From Nevskia sp. (lineage in GTDB: Bacteria > Pseudomonadota > Gammaproteobacteria > Nevskiales > Nevskiaceae), in assembly GCA_016779605.1 (NCBI GenBank), contig JADHNH010000025.1, forward strand, positions 1 through 38,968: a DNA stretch of 38,968 nucleotides, read 5' to 3'. The translations under genes were made by a program, and so were the position numbers. The notes below the pieces were generated by a model that had not been told where the DNA came from, ran no database searches, and worked only from the letters and a program-made list of their open reading frames with translations. Positions 1 through 9,544 of this stretch are shown one piece after another. Every line of letters begins with the position of its first letter. Position 1 is the first letter of the stretch.

Positions 1-31
1 CGATTTTGGGCGCAACCCGAAGGGACGGGGC

Positions 32-114
32 CATTTTTGCCCATCGCCGCGTCGATCGGCACTCGCATGGATTCACCATGCCACGTGCCTCTCTCCTTGC
101 GCTGGGCAAAAATG
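32..114. repeat. Nested inverted repeat element
   Basis: A perfect 12-bp inverted repeat (CATTTTTGCCCA at 32-43, TGGGCAAAAATG at 103-114) encloses two further nested stems: GGCAC 58-62 with GTGCC 85-89, and GCATGG 65-70 with CCATGC 76-81 around a 5-base loop. The three stems nest in the correct order, so a transcript of either strand could fold into one long hairpin. It lies downstream of the SelW-like gene end (195, minus strand). It could be a terminator-like structure, a structured RNA or the remains of a mobile element. Nothing coding is seen in 1-194. Confidence 0.5.
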
Positions 115-194
115 ACCGCCGTCGCAGCGATCCAAGTAGCGTGAACAGGCCCTCCCTCCGGGAATTGCGAAGCATCCGACGATATGCAGCCAAC

Positions 195-470
195 TCAGGC
201 CTTCCGGTCCGTATGCCCCAGGTCACGTCCCGGCGCGACGCGGTCGCGGATCGCCTGCTTGAGCGCAGGCAGCTCGGGAAAGCCGCCATCGGCGGCACGG
301 TCGGCCAGCACCTCGCCGCCCAGGCTGACGCGGAACACGCCGCCGCGTCCCGGCCGCAGCGCCACTTCGTCGAGCTCGTCGGCGAAGGTGGTCAGCAGCT
401 CCTGCGCCACCCAGGCGGCCCGCAGCAGCCAGCGGCACTGGGTGCAGTATTCGATCTCGATCCGGTTCAA
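195..470 (-). CDS. SelT/SelW/SelH (Rdx) family thioredoxin-like protein
   Basis: A 91-residue protein opening with a beta strand followed by Cys9-Thr-Gln-Cys12, the CxxC redox motif of the Rdx/SelW family. In bacteria the selenocysteine of animal SelW is replaced by cysteine, as here. The likely role is a small cytoplasmic thiol redox protein; no substrate can be read from the sequence. Start: a TTG at 468-470 overlaps the TGA of the upstream thioesterase in a TTGA junction, matching the GTGA junction one gene earlier, so I prefer this short form over longer readings that run into the thioesterase. It is the last gene of a three-gene minus-strand operon. Length and motif fit the family; the start is inferred. 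Confidence 0.8.
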   Translation of the reverse strand: MNRIEIEYCTQCRWLLRAAWVAQELLTTFADELDEVALRPGRGGVFRVSLGGEVLADRAADGGFPELPALKQAIRDRVAPGRDLGHTDRKA

Positions 471-964
471 GCGCGCTCTCCGGCGGCCCCGGTAGCGGCC
501 CCGCCCGCTAAGGGTACGGCCGGCTTGTAGGCGACCACGAATTCGGGCGGCTGGCGCCGCGGCTTGCCGCTGGCGAGGTCCACGCAGACCCAGTGGGTGC
601 GGCCGCGCAGCACGGTGCGGCCGTCGCTGGCGCGGATGATCTGGTAGCCGCGCCACATCGACAGGCGGCCGTCGTTTTCGGCGATCCAGGTGGCGACCAG
701 CAGCTCGTCGCCGGCGAAGGTCGGCGCCAGGTAGTCCAGTTCATGCCGCCGCGCCACGCAGCCGCAGCCGATGCGCTCGTAGTCGGAGAAACCCAGGCCG
801 AGCTGCTGCGAGTGCGCCCAGGCGACGCGCTCGAGCCAGCTCAGGTACACCACGTTGTTGGTATGGCCGAAGCGGTCCAGGTCTTCGGCACCCACCCGGA
901 TGGCCTGCACGAACGGCGCGGCGACGTCCCAGGCGCGGCCCTGCACGGCGGCCGGTACGTTCAC
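467..964 (-). CDS. Acyl-CoA thioesterase, hotdog fold (4HBT family)
   Basis: A 165-residue single hotdog domain. Residues 30-40 contain the DxxGHxNNxxY pattern (Asp30, His34, Asn36-Asn37) of 4-hydroxybenzoyl-CoA thioesterase/YbgC-like enzymes, followed by HELDYLAP and GDEL segments that also recur in the family. It should hydrolyse an acyl-CoA thioester in the cytoplasm; chain length and substrate cannot be told. The GTG start at 962-964 overlaps the TGA of the upstream FMN protein as GTGA. An in-frame extension further upstream would lie wholly inside that gene. Its own TGA overlaps the TTG start of the SelW-like gene. Linkage to a glutamate-synthase-like protein and a SelW-like protein is unusual and gives no clear pathway. 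Confidence 0.85.
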   Translation of the reverse strand: MNVPAAVQGRAWDVAAPFVQAIRVGAEDLDRFGHTNNVVYLSWLERVAWAHSQQLGLGFSDYERIGCGCVARRHELDYLAPTFAGDELLVATWIAENDGRLSMWRGYQIIRASDGRTVLRGRTHWVCVDLASGKPRRQPPEFVVAYKPAVPLAGGAATGAAGERA

Positions 965-2580
965 CGGGCCGGCTCGAAGCTGCGGCTGGAGGCCATCGGC
1001 CAGTACATCTGGTACACCGAATGCGCCGCCGGGTTTTCCAGCAGCTCGCCCGGGCGCAGGAACTTGTAGAAGTTCGCCAGCAGGCGGATCTCGTTTTCCG
1101 ATACGCGCCGCACGATGTGGTGCGGCCGCAGGTCGGCCGGGTGCGCCAGGCCGGCGGAGCCGACCAAGTCGCCCAGCGCCGCCAGCGTGTTGCGGTGGAA
1201 GTGGTAGACCCGCTCGGCCTTGTCGGGCACCACCAGCGCCCGCTGGCGCAGGCGGTCCTGGGTGGCGATGCCGGTCGGGCAGCGGTCGGTGTGGCAGGAC
1301 AGCGACTGCACGCAGCCCAGCGCGAACATGAAGCCGCGCGCCGCGTTGCACCAGTCCGCGCCCAGCGCCAGGGTGCGCGCCATGTCGAAGGCGGTGATGA
1401 TCTTGCCGCTGGCGCCCAGGCGAATGCCTTCGCGCAGGTTGAGTCCCACCAGGGTGTTGTGCACCAGCAGCAGCGCCTCCTGCAGCGGCGTGCCGACGTG
1501 GTCGGCGAATTCCAGCGGCGCGGCGCCGGTGCCGCCCTCGCCGCCGTCGACCACGATGAAGTCCGGCTTCAGGCCGCTCTCCAGCATGGCCTTGCAGATG
1601 CCGAAGAATTCCCAGGGATGGCCCAGCGAGAACTTGAAGCCGGCCGGCTTGCCGCCGGACAGCTCACGCAGGCGGGCGACGAATTCGAGCAGCTCCAGCG
1701 GCGTGGCGAAGGCCGAGTGCAGCGCCGGCGAAACGCAGTCGCGGCCCACGGCGACGCCGCGCGTGCGGGCGATCTCCGGCGTCACTTTGGCGCCCGGCAG
1801 CACGCCGCCATGCCCCGGCTTGGCGCCTTGCGAGAGCTTCACCTCGACCATCCGCACCTGCGGCGAGCGGGCCTGGGCGGCGAACTTGCCGGCGTCGAAA
1901 TGGCCGTCCTCGCTGCGGCAGCCGAAGTAGCCGCTGCCCAGCTCCCAGATCAGGTCGCCGCCGTACTCGGCGTGGTAATGGCTGATCGAGCCCTCGCCGG
2001 TGTCGTGGGCGAAGCCGCCGAGCTTGGCGCCGCGGTTGAGCGCGCGGATGGCGTTGGCCGACAGCGCGCCGAAGCTCATCGCCGAGATGTTGAGCAACGA
2101 GGATTCGTAGGGCTGCGCGCACTGCGCGCCGCCGATGCGCACGCGGAAGCCGGTGTCGCCGATCTTGTGCGGACGCATGGAATGGTTGATCCATTCGTAG
2201 CCGCTGACGTACAGGTCCAGCTCGGTGCCGAACGGCCGCTTGTCCTCGACGTTCTTGGCGCGCTGGTAGACCAGCGAGCGCTGCGCACGCGAAAACGGCG
2301 CGGCCTCGGTGTCGGACTCGATCAGGTACTGGCGGATTTCCGGGCGGATGGTCTCGAAGAAAAAGCGGAAATGCGCCAGGATCGGATAATTGCGCAGGAT
2401 CGAATGCCGCGTCTGCAGCAGGTCGTACACCCCTGCCAGCGTCAGCGCGGCCGCCACCGCGGCAACGATCCACCAATATGGGTTCGTGCCCGCGACGGCG
2501 GCCGCCGCGAGGGCCACGATCGCCGCTCCCGCAAGGGCGTAAAAGCGCGAAGGCAGCAGGCTCGAAGCACTCGCGGACAT
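961..2580 (-). CDS. FMN-binding glutamate synthase family protein, membrane-anchored
   Basis: A 539-residue protein. The first 60 residues form two hydrophobic, probably membrane-spanning helices, followed by a glutamate-synthase domain 2 (GltB-type FMN barrel). The cysteine cluster near the C-terminal side (C-x5-CHTDRCPTGIAT) matches the 3Fe-4S ligand region of GltB-like proteins. No amidotransferase domain and no GltD partner are present, so this is the stand-alone family of unknown physiological reaction rather than true glutamate synthase. Start: an ATG at 2580 has GGTGGAG just upstream and lies about 23 bases from the predicted transcription start; an in-frame ATG at 2595 would leave a leader of only about 8 bases. 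First gene of the operon with the thioesterase and SelW-like genes. Confidence 0.88.
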   Translation of the reverse strand: MSASASSLLPSRFYALAGAAIVALAAAAVAGTNPYWWIVAAVAAALTLAGVYDLLQTRHSILRNYPILAHFRFFFETIRPEIRQYLIESDTEAAPFSRAQRSLVYQRAKNVEDKRPFGTELDLYVSGYEWINHSMRPHKIGDTGFRVRIGGAQCAQPYESSLLNISAMSFGALSANAIRALNRGAKLGGFAHDTGEGSISHYHAEYGGDLIWELGSGYFGCRSEDGHFDAGKFAAQARSPQVRMVEVKLSQGAKPGHGGVLPGAKVTPEIARTRGVAVGRDCVSPALHSAFATPLELLEFVARLRELSGGKPAGFKFSLGHPWEFFGICKAMLESGLKPDFIVVDGGEGGTGAAPLEFADHVGTPLQEALLLVHNTLVGLNLREGIRLGASGKIITAFDMARTLALGADWCNAARGFMFALGCVQSLSCHTDRCPTGIATQDRLRQRALVVPDKAERVYHFHRNTLAALGDLVGSAGLAHPADLRPHHIVRRVSENEIRLLANFYKFLRPGELLENPAAHSVYQMYWPMASSRSFEPAR

Positions 2581-2609
2581 GGGCTCCACCGGCATCTGGC
2601 TGGTGGCGC

Positions 2610-2638
2610 CTTATACCCGATTGATGCGCCGCTTCCAA
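2610..2638 (-). promoter_or_regulatory. Predicted sigma70 promoter for the FMN protein operon
   Basis: On the minus strand TTGGAA (2633-2638) is followed by a 17-base spacer and TATAAG (2610-2615), placing transcription start near 2603. This supports the ATG at 2580 as the start of the FMN-binding gene. The match is 4/6 for the -35 and 5/6 for the -10; inferred from sequence only. Confidence 0.5.
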
Positions 2639-2694
2639 TGGCCGGGGCGGCCGGCGCCGCGCTACCGGGCAGCCGGCAAATCGGCTAAACTACC

Positions 2695-2719
2695 AATCCG
2701 TACCGTTTTAGTCTGATTT
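2695..2719 (+). promoter_or_regulatory. Candidate IscR/SufR-type operator before sufR
   Basis: The stretch aligns with the palindromic IscR type-1 box: its central GTTTTAGTC (2705-2713) matches RWWWYAGTC exactly, while the opposite half (TACC) is degenerate. A looser dyad, CTAAAC 2685-2690 with GTTTTAG 2705-2711, overlaps it. It lies about 50 bases before sufR, where an Fe-S-sensing Rrf2 regulator would control its own operon. I found no convincing -35/-10 pair here. Confidence 0.4.
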
Positions 2720-2763
2720 TTCACCGGCCCTTGTCGCCGTTCGCGGCGACCTTCGATTCCACC

Positions 2764-3255
2764 ATGTTCAAGCTCGGCAAGCTCACCGACTACGGCACCG
2801 TGGTGATGACCGCCCTGGCGGCCGAGCCGCAGCGCCTGCGCAACGCGCAGGACCTGGCGGTGCAGACCCGCGTGGCCGCGCCGACCGTGGCCAAGCTGCT
2901 CAAGCAGCTGTGCAAGGCCGGGCTGGTGGAATCGGTGCGCGGCGCCCATGGCGGCTATCGGCTGGCGCGCGAGGCCTCGGCGATCACGGTGGCCGACGTG
3001 GTCAGCGCCATCGAGGGCCCGATCGCGCTGACCCAGTGCGCCATCCACAGCGGCGGCTGCAGCATCGAGGCGTTCTGCGGGGTGCGCGGCAACTGGCGGC
3101 TGATCGGCACCGCCATCCGCCAGGCGCTCGAAGCGGTGACCCTGGAGCAGATGGCCGCGCCCCTGCGCGGCACGCCGTCGACCGAACGCAGCGAGGCGCC
3201 GATGCGGATGATGCGGTTTTCCGGCGAAGCCCGGCCGCAGGGCGGCGAAGGCTGA
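2764..3255 (+). CDS. sufR: SUF system Fe-S assembly regulator, Rrf2 family
   Basis: A 163-residue Rrf2-family winged-helix regulator. The N-terminal helix-turn-helix (roughly residues 10-65, ending GAHGGYRLAR) is typical of IscR/SUF regulators. Cys92, Cys99 and Cys105 occupy the places of the three cluster-ligating cysteines of IscR; the residue three after Cys105 is arginine and no histidine follows, so the fourth ligand differs or lies elsewhere. It probably senses Fe-S status and controls the downstream suf genes. I chose the ATG at 2764 because family members begin close to this LxxLTDYG segment. First gene of the suf operon, 51 bases before sufB. Confidence 0.88.
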   Translation: MFKLGKLTDYGTVVMTALAAEPQRLRNAQDLAVQTRVAAPTVAKLLKQLCKAGLVESVRGAHGGYRLAREASAITVADVVSAIEGPIALTQCAIHSGGCSIEAFCGVRGNWRLIGTAIRQALEAVTLEQMAAPLRGTPSTERSEAPMRMMRFSGEARPQGGEG

Positions 3256-3306
3256 CCCGCGCCCACCACGATCAGCCATTACCGTTTGAATTTTTAACCC
3301 GATCTC

Positions 3307-4758
<1,452 letters not shown>

Positions 4759-4791
4759 CAATCATTTTTAATGTGATACCTTAGAATTGTG

Positions 4792-5535
<744 letters not shown>

Positions 5536-5541
5536 AGCGCC

Positions 5542-6756
5542 ATGTCCGCCGCCTATCAGCAGGCCTTCGAGCGGTTCTCCGGCACCCTGGACCGGGGCGA
5601 CCGCGACCGGCGCCAGGCGCGTTTCGAGCGCTTCGCCGGTGCCGGCTTTCCCGGCCCGCACGAGGAGCGCTGGCGCTATACCGATATTTCGGGACTGGCG
5701 GCGCGTGAATTCGCCCTGCCCGCTGCCGCCGACATCGACCTCGGCGAAACCCTGCTGGCCGGCTGCGACCACCTGGTTTACGTCAACGGCTACCTCGATC
5801 GCACGCGCAGCACGGCCGCGGCGCTGCACGGCGTCGCCGCCGCCGAAGGCCCCGATGACGACGGCATCGCCGCGCTCAACGCCGCCTTCGACGGCGGCGG
5901 ACTGCAGCTGCGGCTGGCCAGCGGCGAAACCCTGCCCCGGCCGCTCAACGTGGTGGCGGCCATTGCTGCGCCGTCCGCGCCCGGCATGGTGCACCAGCGC
6001 CACCGCATCGAGCTGGGCGAGAACTCCCAGGCGACGGTGGTGTTCCAGTTCGCCGGCCGCGGCGGCGAGCGCCTGGCGACGCAGCGCGTCGAGATCCGCC
6101 TGGCCCCCGGCGCGCGGCTGATGCTGTACCGGGTGGAGGACGAGGCCGCCGGCGGCACGCTGCTGAGCACGATCCAGGCGAGCCTGGCGCGCGCCAGCAC
6201 CCTGCGCGCGGTGACGGTGGATTGCGGCGGCGGCCTGGCGCGGCACGACTTCAACATCGCCCTGGACGGCGCCGGCGCGGAGGCCGCGCTCGCCGGCCTG
6301 TACCGCCCGCAGGCCGGCGGCCACGTCGACAACCATGCCCAGGTGGTGCACGCCGCGCCGCATTGCCGCAGCCGCATGCTGTTCCGCGGCATCGTCGATG
6401 CACGCACGCGGGCCGTGCTCAATGGCCGCGTAGTGGTGCAGCCGGGCGCGCAGAAGACCGACTCGGAGCAGCGCATCGCCAACCTGCTGCTGTCGCCGCG
6501 GGCAGAGGTGGACGCCAAGCCGGAGCTGGAGATCTACGCCGACGACGTCAAGTGCGCGCATGGCGCCACCGTCGGCCGCATCGACGAAACTGCCCTGGGC
6601 TACCTGCGCAGCCGCGGCATCGACGCCGGACAGGCCCGCGCGCTGCTGCTGCGCGCATTCGCCGGCGAGGTGCTGGCCCGGATCGGCCTGCCGGCGCTGC
6701 GCGCTGCATTGAACGCACGGCTGGGCTTTCCGGCCGAAGAACCGATCGAACCATGA
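5542..6756 (+). CDS. sufD: Fe-S cluster assembly protein SufD
   Basis: A 404-residue SufD, paralogue of SufB and structural partner in the SufBC2D scaffold. The C-terminal region with DDVKCAHGATVG (His340) matches the segment carrying the conserved SufD histidine that lies opposite the SufB cysteine. The N-terminal 150 residues are alanine-rich and divergent, as usual for SufD. The gene starts 6 bases after sufC and its TGA overlaps the ATG of sufS, so the three are surely one transcript. Confidence 0.95.
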   Translation: MSAAYQQAFERFSGTLDRGDRDRRQARFERFAGAGFPGPHEERWRYTDISGLAAREFALPAAADIDLGETLLAGCDHLVYVNGYLDRTRSTAAALHGVAAAEGPDDDGIAALNAAFDGGGLQLRLASGETLPRPLNVVAAIAAPSAPGMVHQRHRIELGENSQATVVFQFAGRGGERLATQRVEIRLAPGARLMLYRVEDEAAGGTLLSTIQASLARASTLRAVTVDCGGGLARHDFNIALDGAGAEAALAGLYRPQAGGHVDNHAQVVHAAPHCRSRMLFRGIVDARTRAVLNGRVVVQPGAQKTDSEQRIANLLLSPRAEVDAKPELEIYADDVKCAHGATVGRIDETALGYLRSRGIDAGQARALLLRAFAGEVLARIGLPALRAALNARLGFPAEEPIEP

Positions 6757-8021
6757 CCCGAACCATGCCCGCCACCCCTGCCCGGCCGGCCGCCGCAGCG
6801 GCCGGCCCGCTGGACCTGGCGCGGGTGCGCGCCGAGTTCCCGATCCTGGCCGAGCCGGTGCGCGGCGGGCGCCTGGCCTACCTGGACAACGCCGCCACCA
6901 GCCAGAAACCGGAATCGGTGCTGCGCGCGCTCGACGACTACTACCGCCACAAGAACTCGAACGTGCACCGCGCGGTGCACGACCTCGCCGAGCGCGCCAC
7001 CACCGCCTACGAGGGCGCGCGCGACCGCATCGCCGCCTTCCTGGGCGCGGCGCGCGAAGAGATCGTGTTCACCCGCGGCACCACCGAGAGCATCAACCTG
7101 GTGGCCTACAGCCACCTGCTGCCGCTGCTGCAGCCCGGCGACGAGATCCTGCTCACCGGCATGGAGCACCATTCCAACATCGTGCCGTGGCAACTGGTCG
7201 CCGCCCAAAAAGGCGCCCGCGTGGTGGCTGCGCCGGTGACGGACCGCGGCGAGCTGGATTTCGAGGCCTGGCGCCGGATGCTCGGGGAGCGCACGCGCCT
7301 GGCGGCGTTCAACCACGTTTCCAACAGCCTGGGCACGATCAACCCGGTGGCGGCGATGGTGCGCGAGGCCCATGCGCGCGGCATCCCGGCGCTGGTGGAC
7401 GGCGCGCAGGCGATCGCCCACCTGGCGGTGGACGTGCGGGCGCTGGACGTCGACTTTTACGCCTGCTCGTCGCACAAGGCCTACGGCCCCACCGGCTTCG
7501 GCGCCCTGTATGCCAAGCGCCGGCACCTGGAGGCGATGGCGCCCTGGCAGGGCGGCGGCGACATGATCCGCACGGTGTCGTTCGAGGGCAGCACCTGGAA
7601 CGACGTGCCGTACAAGTTCGAGGCCGGCACCCCGGACATTGCCGGCGCCATCGGCTTCGCCGCCGCCCTGGACTACATCCAGGCGCAGGGCCTGGAGCGG
7701 ATCGGCGCCCACGAGCACGCGCTGCTGGCCGAGGGCACCGCCCGGCTGGAGCAAATCCCCGGCCTGCGTCTGATCGGCACCGCCGCCGAGAAGGCCGGCA
7801 TCCTGTCGTTCGTGATGGACTGCGCCCACCCGCAGGACGTCGGCACCATCCTGGACCAGGAGGGCGTGGCGGTGCGCACCGGCCATCACTGCACCATGCC
7901 GCTGATGCAGCGCTTCGCCGTGCCGGCCACCGTGCGGGCCTCGCTGGCCGTCTACAACGGCTCCGACGACCTGCAGCAATTGGAACGAGCGCTGCACAAG
8001 GTTCGCCGCTTGTTCGGCTGA
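6753..8021 (+). CDS. sufS: Cysteine desulfurase SufS
   Basis: A 422-residue group II cysteine desulfurase that takes sulfur from L-cysteine for Fe-S assembly. Lys242 in SSHKAYGPTG is the PLP Schiff-base lysine, and Cys380 in RTGHHCTMP is the persulfide-forming cysteine. The ATG at 6753 overlaps the sufD stop (ATGA); a second ATG at 6765 is an alternative. The first 20 residues are Ala/Pro-rich and outside the conserved fold. No sufE, sufU or sufA follows; the operon ends here with an intrinsic terminator, so the sulfur-transfer partner must be encoded elsewhere. Confidence 0.97.
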   Translation: MTRTMPATPARPAAAAAGPLDLARVRAEFPILAEPVRGGRLAYLDNAATSQKPESVLRALDDYYRHKNSNVHRAVHDLAERATTAYEGARDRIAAFLGAAREEIVFTRGTTESINLVAYSHLLPLLQPGDEILLTGMEHHSNIVPWQLVAAQKGARVVAAPVTDRGELDFEAWRRMLGERTRLAAFNHVSNSLGTINPVAAMVREAHARGIPALVDGAQAIAHLAVDVRALDVDFYACSSHKAYGPTGFGALYAKRRHLEAMAPWQGGGDMIRTVSFEGSTWNDVPYKFEAGTPDIAGAIGFAAALDYIQAQGLERIGAHEHALLAEGTARLEQIPGLRLIGTAAEKAGILSFVMDCAHPQDVGTILDQEGVAVRTGHHCTMPLMQRFAVPATVRASLAVYNGSDDLQQLERALHKVRRLFG

Positions 8022-8059
8022 AAGCCCGCGAATTCCGGCCGGATGTAACGCCCGTCTCC

Positions 8060-8088
8060 ACCTTCCCGCCTTTGGTCGGGTAGGTTTT
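8060..8088 (+). terminator. Intrinsic terminator of the suf operon
   Basis: A stem formed by ACCT-t-CCCG (8060-8068) and CGGG-t-AGGT (8077-8085), with one T/T mismatch and an 8-base loop, runs into a short T tract. It lies 38 bases after the sufS stop and separates the suf genes from the pilin operon. Confidence 0.7.
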
Positions 8089-8282
8089 CACCATGGTCCG
8101 CCCCATTCCAAGGTTCGGATAAACTTGGCAAAATGGGGTTTGTGACGGATTCGGCACATGCATTTTGGGGGTTCGCCTCGCCGGCGCGCCGGAGCACAAG
8201 ACTTTACGATGGGTTATTGACTGCCCGAACGTTATCGATGCCAGCGCACAGCGGCCGGTTAGCCGCGGGGACGGAGGACACG

Positions 8283-8969
8283 GTGGTAGCTGCCTCAGCG
8301 GGGAATCGGGATCCCGGGTCGATCGCAGGTCAACGGGGCTTTACCCTGACCGAGCTCATGATCGCGATCACGATCGCGGGCATCCTGCTTGCGCTCGCCA
8401 TTCCCAGCTACACGGATTTCATCCACAACGAGCGCCAGATCACGCAGGCCAATGCGCTGGTGTTCGCGCTCAGCTACGCCCGCAGCGAGGCGATCAAGCG
8501 CGACGGCACGATCTGCGTCTGCCCGTACAACACGGCCTCGCCGCCCAACACGGCCACCTGCGGCACCGACTGGAAGCTCGGCTGGATCGTGCATATCCCC
8601 GACCCCACGCAGAACCCCATCAACTGCACCCTGCCGAACACCGCGCTGACCGCGCCCCTGCCGATCCTGCAGACCGGGCCTCCGACCACGCCGGGGGCCG
8701 CCAACTCGCCGACGACGCTGACCGCCACCCTGTCCAGCACGGCGGTAACGTCGATCGGCTTCCAGGGCATCGGCACAGCCCTCGCCAACAACGCCAGCAT
8801 CACCGGCGGCAACAATGTGCAGTTCAAGCTGTGCGACGTCAGGGGTTACAGCGGTTCGAGCGCGGTCTACGCATCGGCCCGGGATGTCGAGGTGAGCGCC
8901 AACGGCCGCGCCCAGGCTTCGACGACCGCAGGGCAGACTCTGAACGGAACCGCGCTGACTTGCCCATGA
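8283..8969 (+). CDS. Minor pseudopilin, GspH/FimT/FimU type
   Basis: A 228-residue type IV prepilin-like protein. A 19-residue leader ends QRG, followed by FTLTELMIAITIAGILLALAI, the prepilin peptidase site with Glu5. The C-terminal half is Ser/Thr/Asn-rich with several cysteines, as in GspH-like minor pilins. In the P. aeruginosa gene order this place is held by fimU. The GTG at 8283 is chosen because GGAGG (8273-8277) lies five bases upstream; the open frame extends back to an ATG at 8133 but without such a signal. It is the first gene of the pilus operon and overlaps pilV by ATGA. The 261 bases before it hold the suf terminator; no convincing promoter was found. Confidence 0.88.
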   Translation: MVAASAGNRDPGSIAGQRGFTLTELMIAITIAGILLALAIPSYTDFIHNERQITQANALVFALSYARSEAIKRDGTICVCPYNTASPPNTATCGTDWKLGWIVHIPDPTQNPINCTLPNTALTAPLPILQTGPPTTPGAANSPTTLTATLSSTAVTSIGFQGIGTALANNASITGGNNVQFKLCDVRGYSGSSAVYASARDVEVSANGRAQASTTAGQTLNGTALTCP

Positions 8970-9544
8970 ACAGTCCGCCCAACCCTGATCCGGGGCCGGT
9001 TGCGCGGCCGATTCCGCAGGGCGAGCGCGGCTTCACCCTGCTCGAGGTGCTGATCGCGGTGGTGGTACTGTCGATCGGCATCCTGGGCGTCAGCAAGCTC
9101 ATGTTCACCGCGATCAAGTCGAACGACGACGCCGCCATGCGCATGCGCGCGACGATCCTGGCCAACGCCATCATGGACTCGATGCGGGCCAACTACGCGG
9201 GGTCCACCACCGGCCTGTACGACGTCGCGCACATCAACGCGTACGCCAGTTCGGCCAGTTGCGTCGGCGCGGTGTGCAGCGCCACGCAGATCGCGCAAAG
9301 CGACCTGGCGAACTGGAAGACCCTGCTGAGCAATGCCCTGCCCCTGTACGACGGCACCATCGTCACCGACACCAACAACAATTACCGGCGCGCCACCGTC
9401 ACCGTCTGGTGGGACGCTTCGCGCGCCGGCACTTCGGCCCCTGCGGCCGGCTCCGGCCAGCTGACCAATGCGTCGGCGGGCTGTACGGCCACCGCCAATT
9501 CCACCTGCATGATGAGCGTGACCCTGGAAAGCATCATCCAATGA
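8966..9544 (+). CDS. pilV: Type IV pilus minor pilin PilV
   Basis: A 192-residue prepilin. After a 22-residue leader ending RG comes FTLLEVLIAVVVLSIGILGV, the usual PilV N-terminus, then a globular domain with paired cysteines. PilV belongs to the minor pilin complex that primes pilus assembly at the inner membrane. Both ends overlap the neighbours (ATGA with the GspH-like gene and with pilW), so it is translated in step with them. Assignment rests on the N-terminal motif and its place in the conserved order. Confidence 0.88.
   Translation: MNSPPNPDPGPVARPIPQGERGFTLLEVLIAVVVLSIGILGVSKLMFTAIKSNDDAAMRMRATILANAIMDSMRANYAGSTTGLYDVAHINAYASSASCVGAVCSATQIAQSDLANWKTLLSNALPLYDGTIVTDTNNNYRRATVTVWWDASRAGTSAPAAGSGQLTNASAGCTATANSTCMMSVTLESIIQ

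Noticed and set aside
8152-8170. A possible sigma54 promoter (GGCAC element) before the pilus operon
   Set aside because: The -12 GC element is missing at the right spacing; only the -24 half resembles the consensus.
8133-8282. An upstream ATG extending the GspH-like gene by 50 residues
   Set aside because: The extension would make an implausibly long prepilin leader and has no ribosome site, whereas GGAGG sits ideally before the GTG at 8283.
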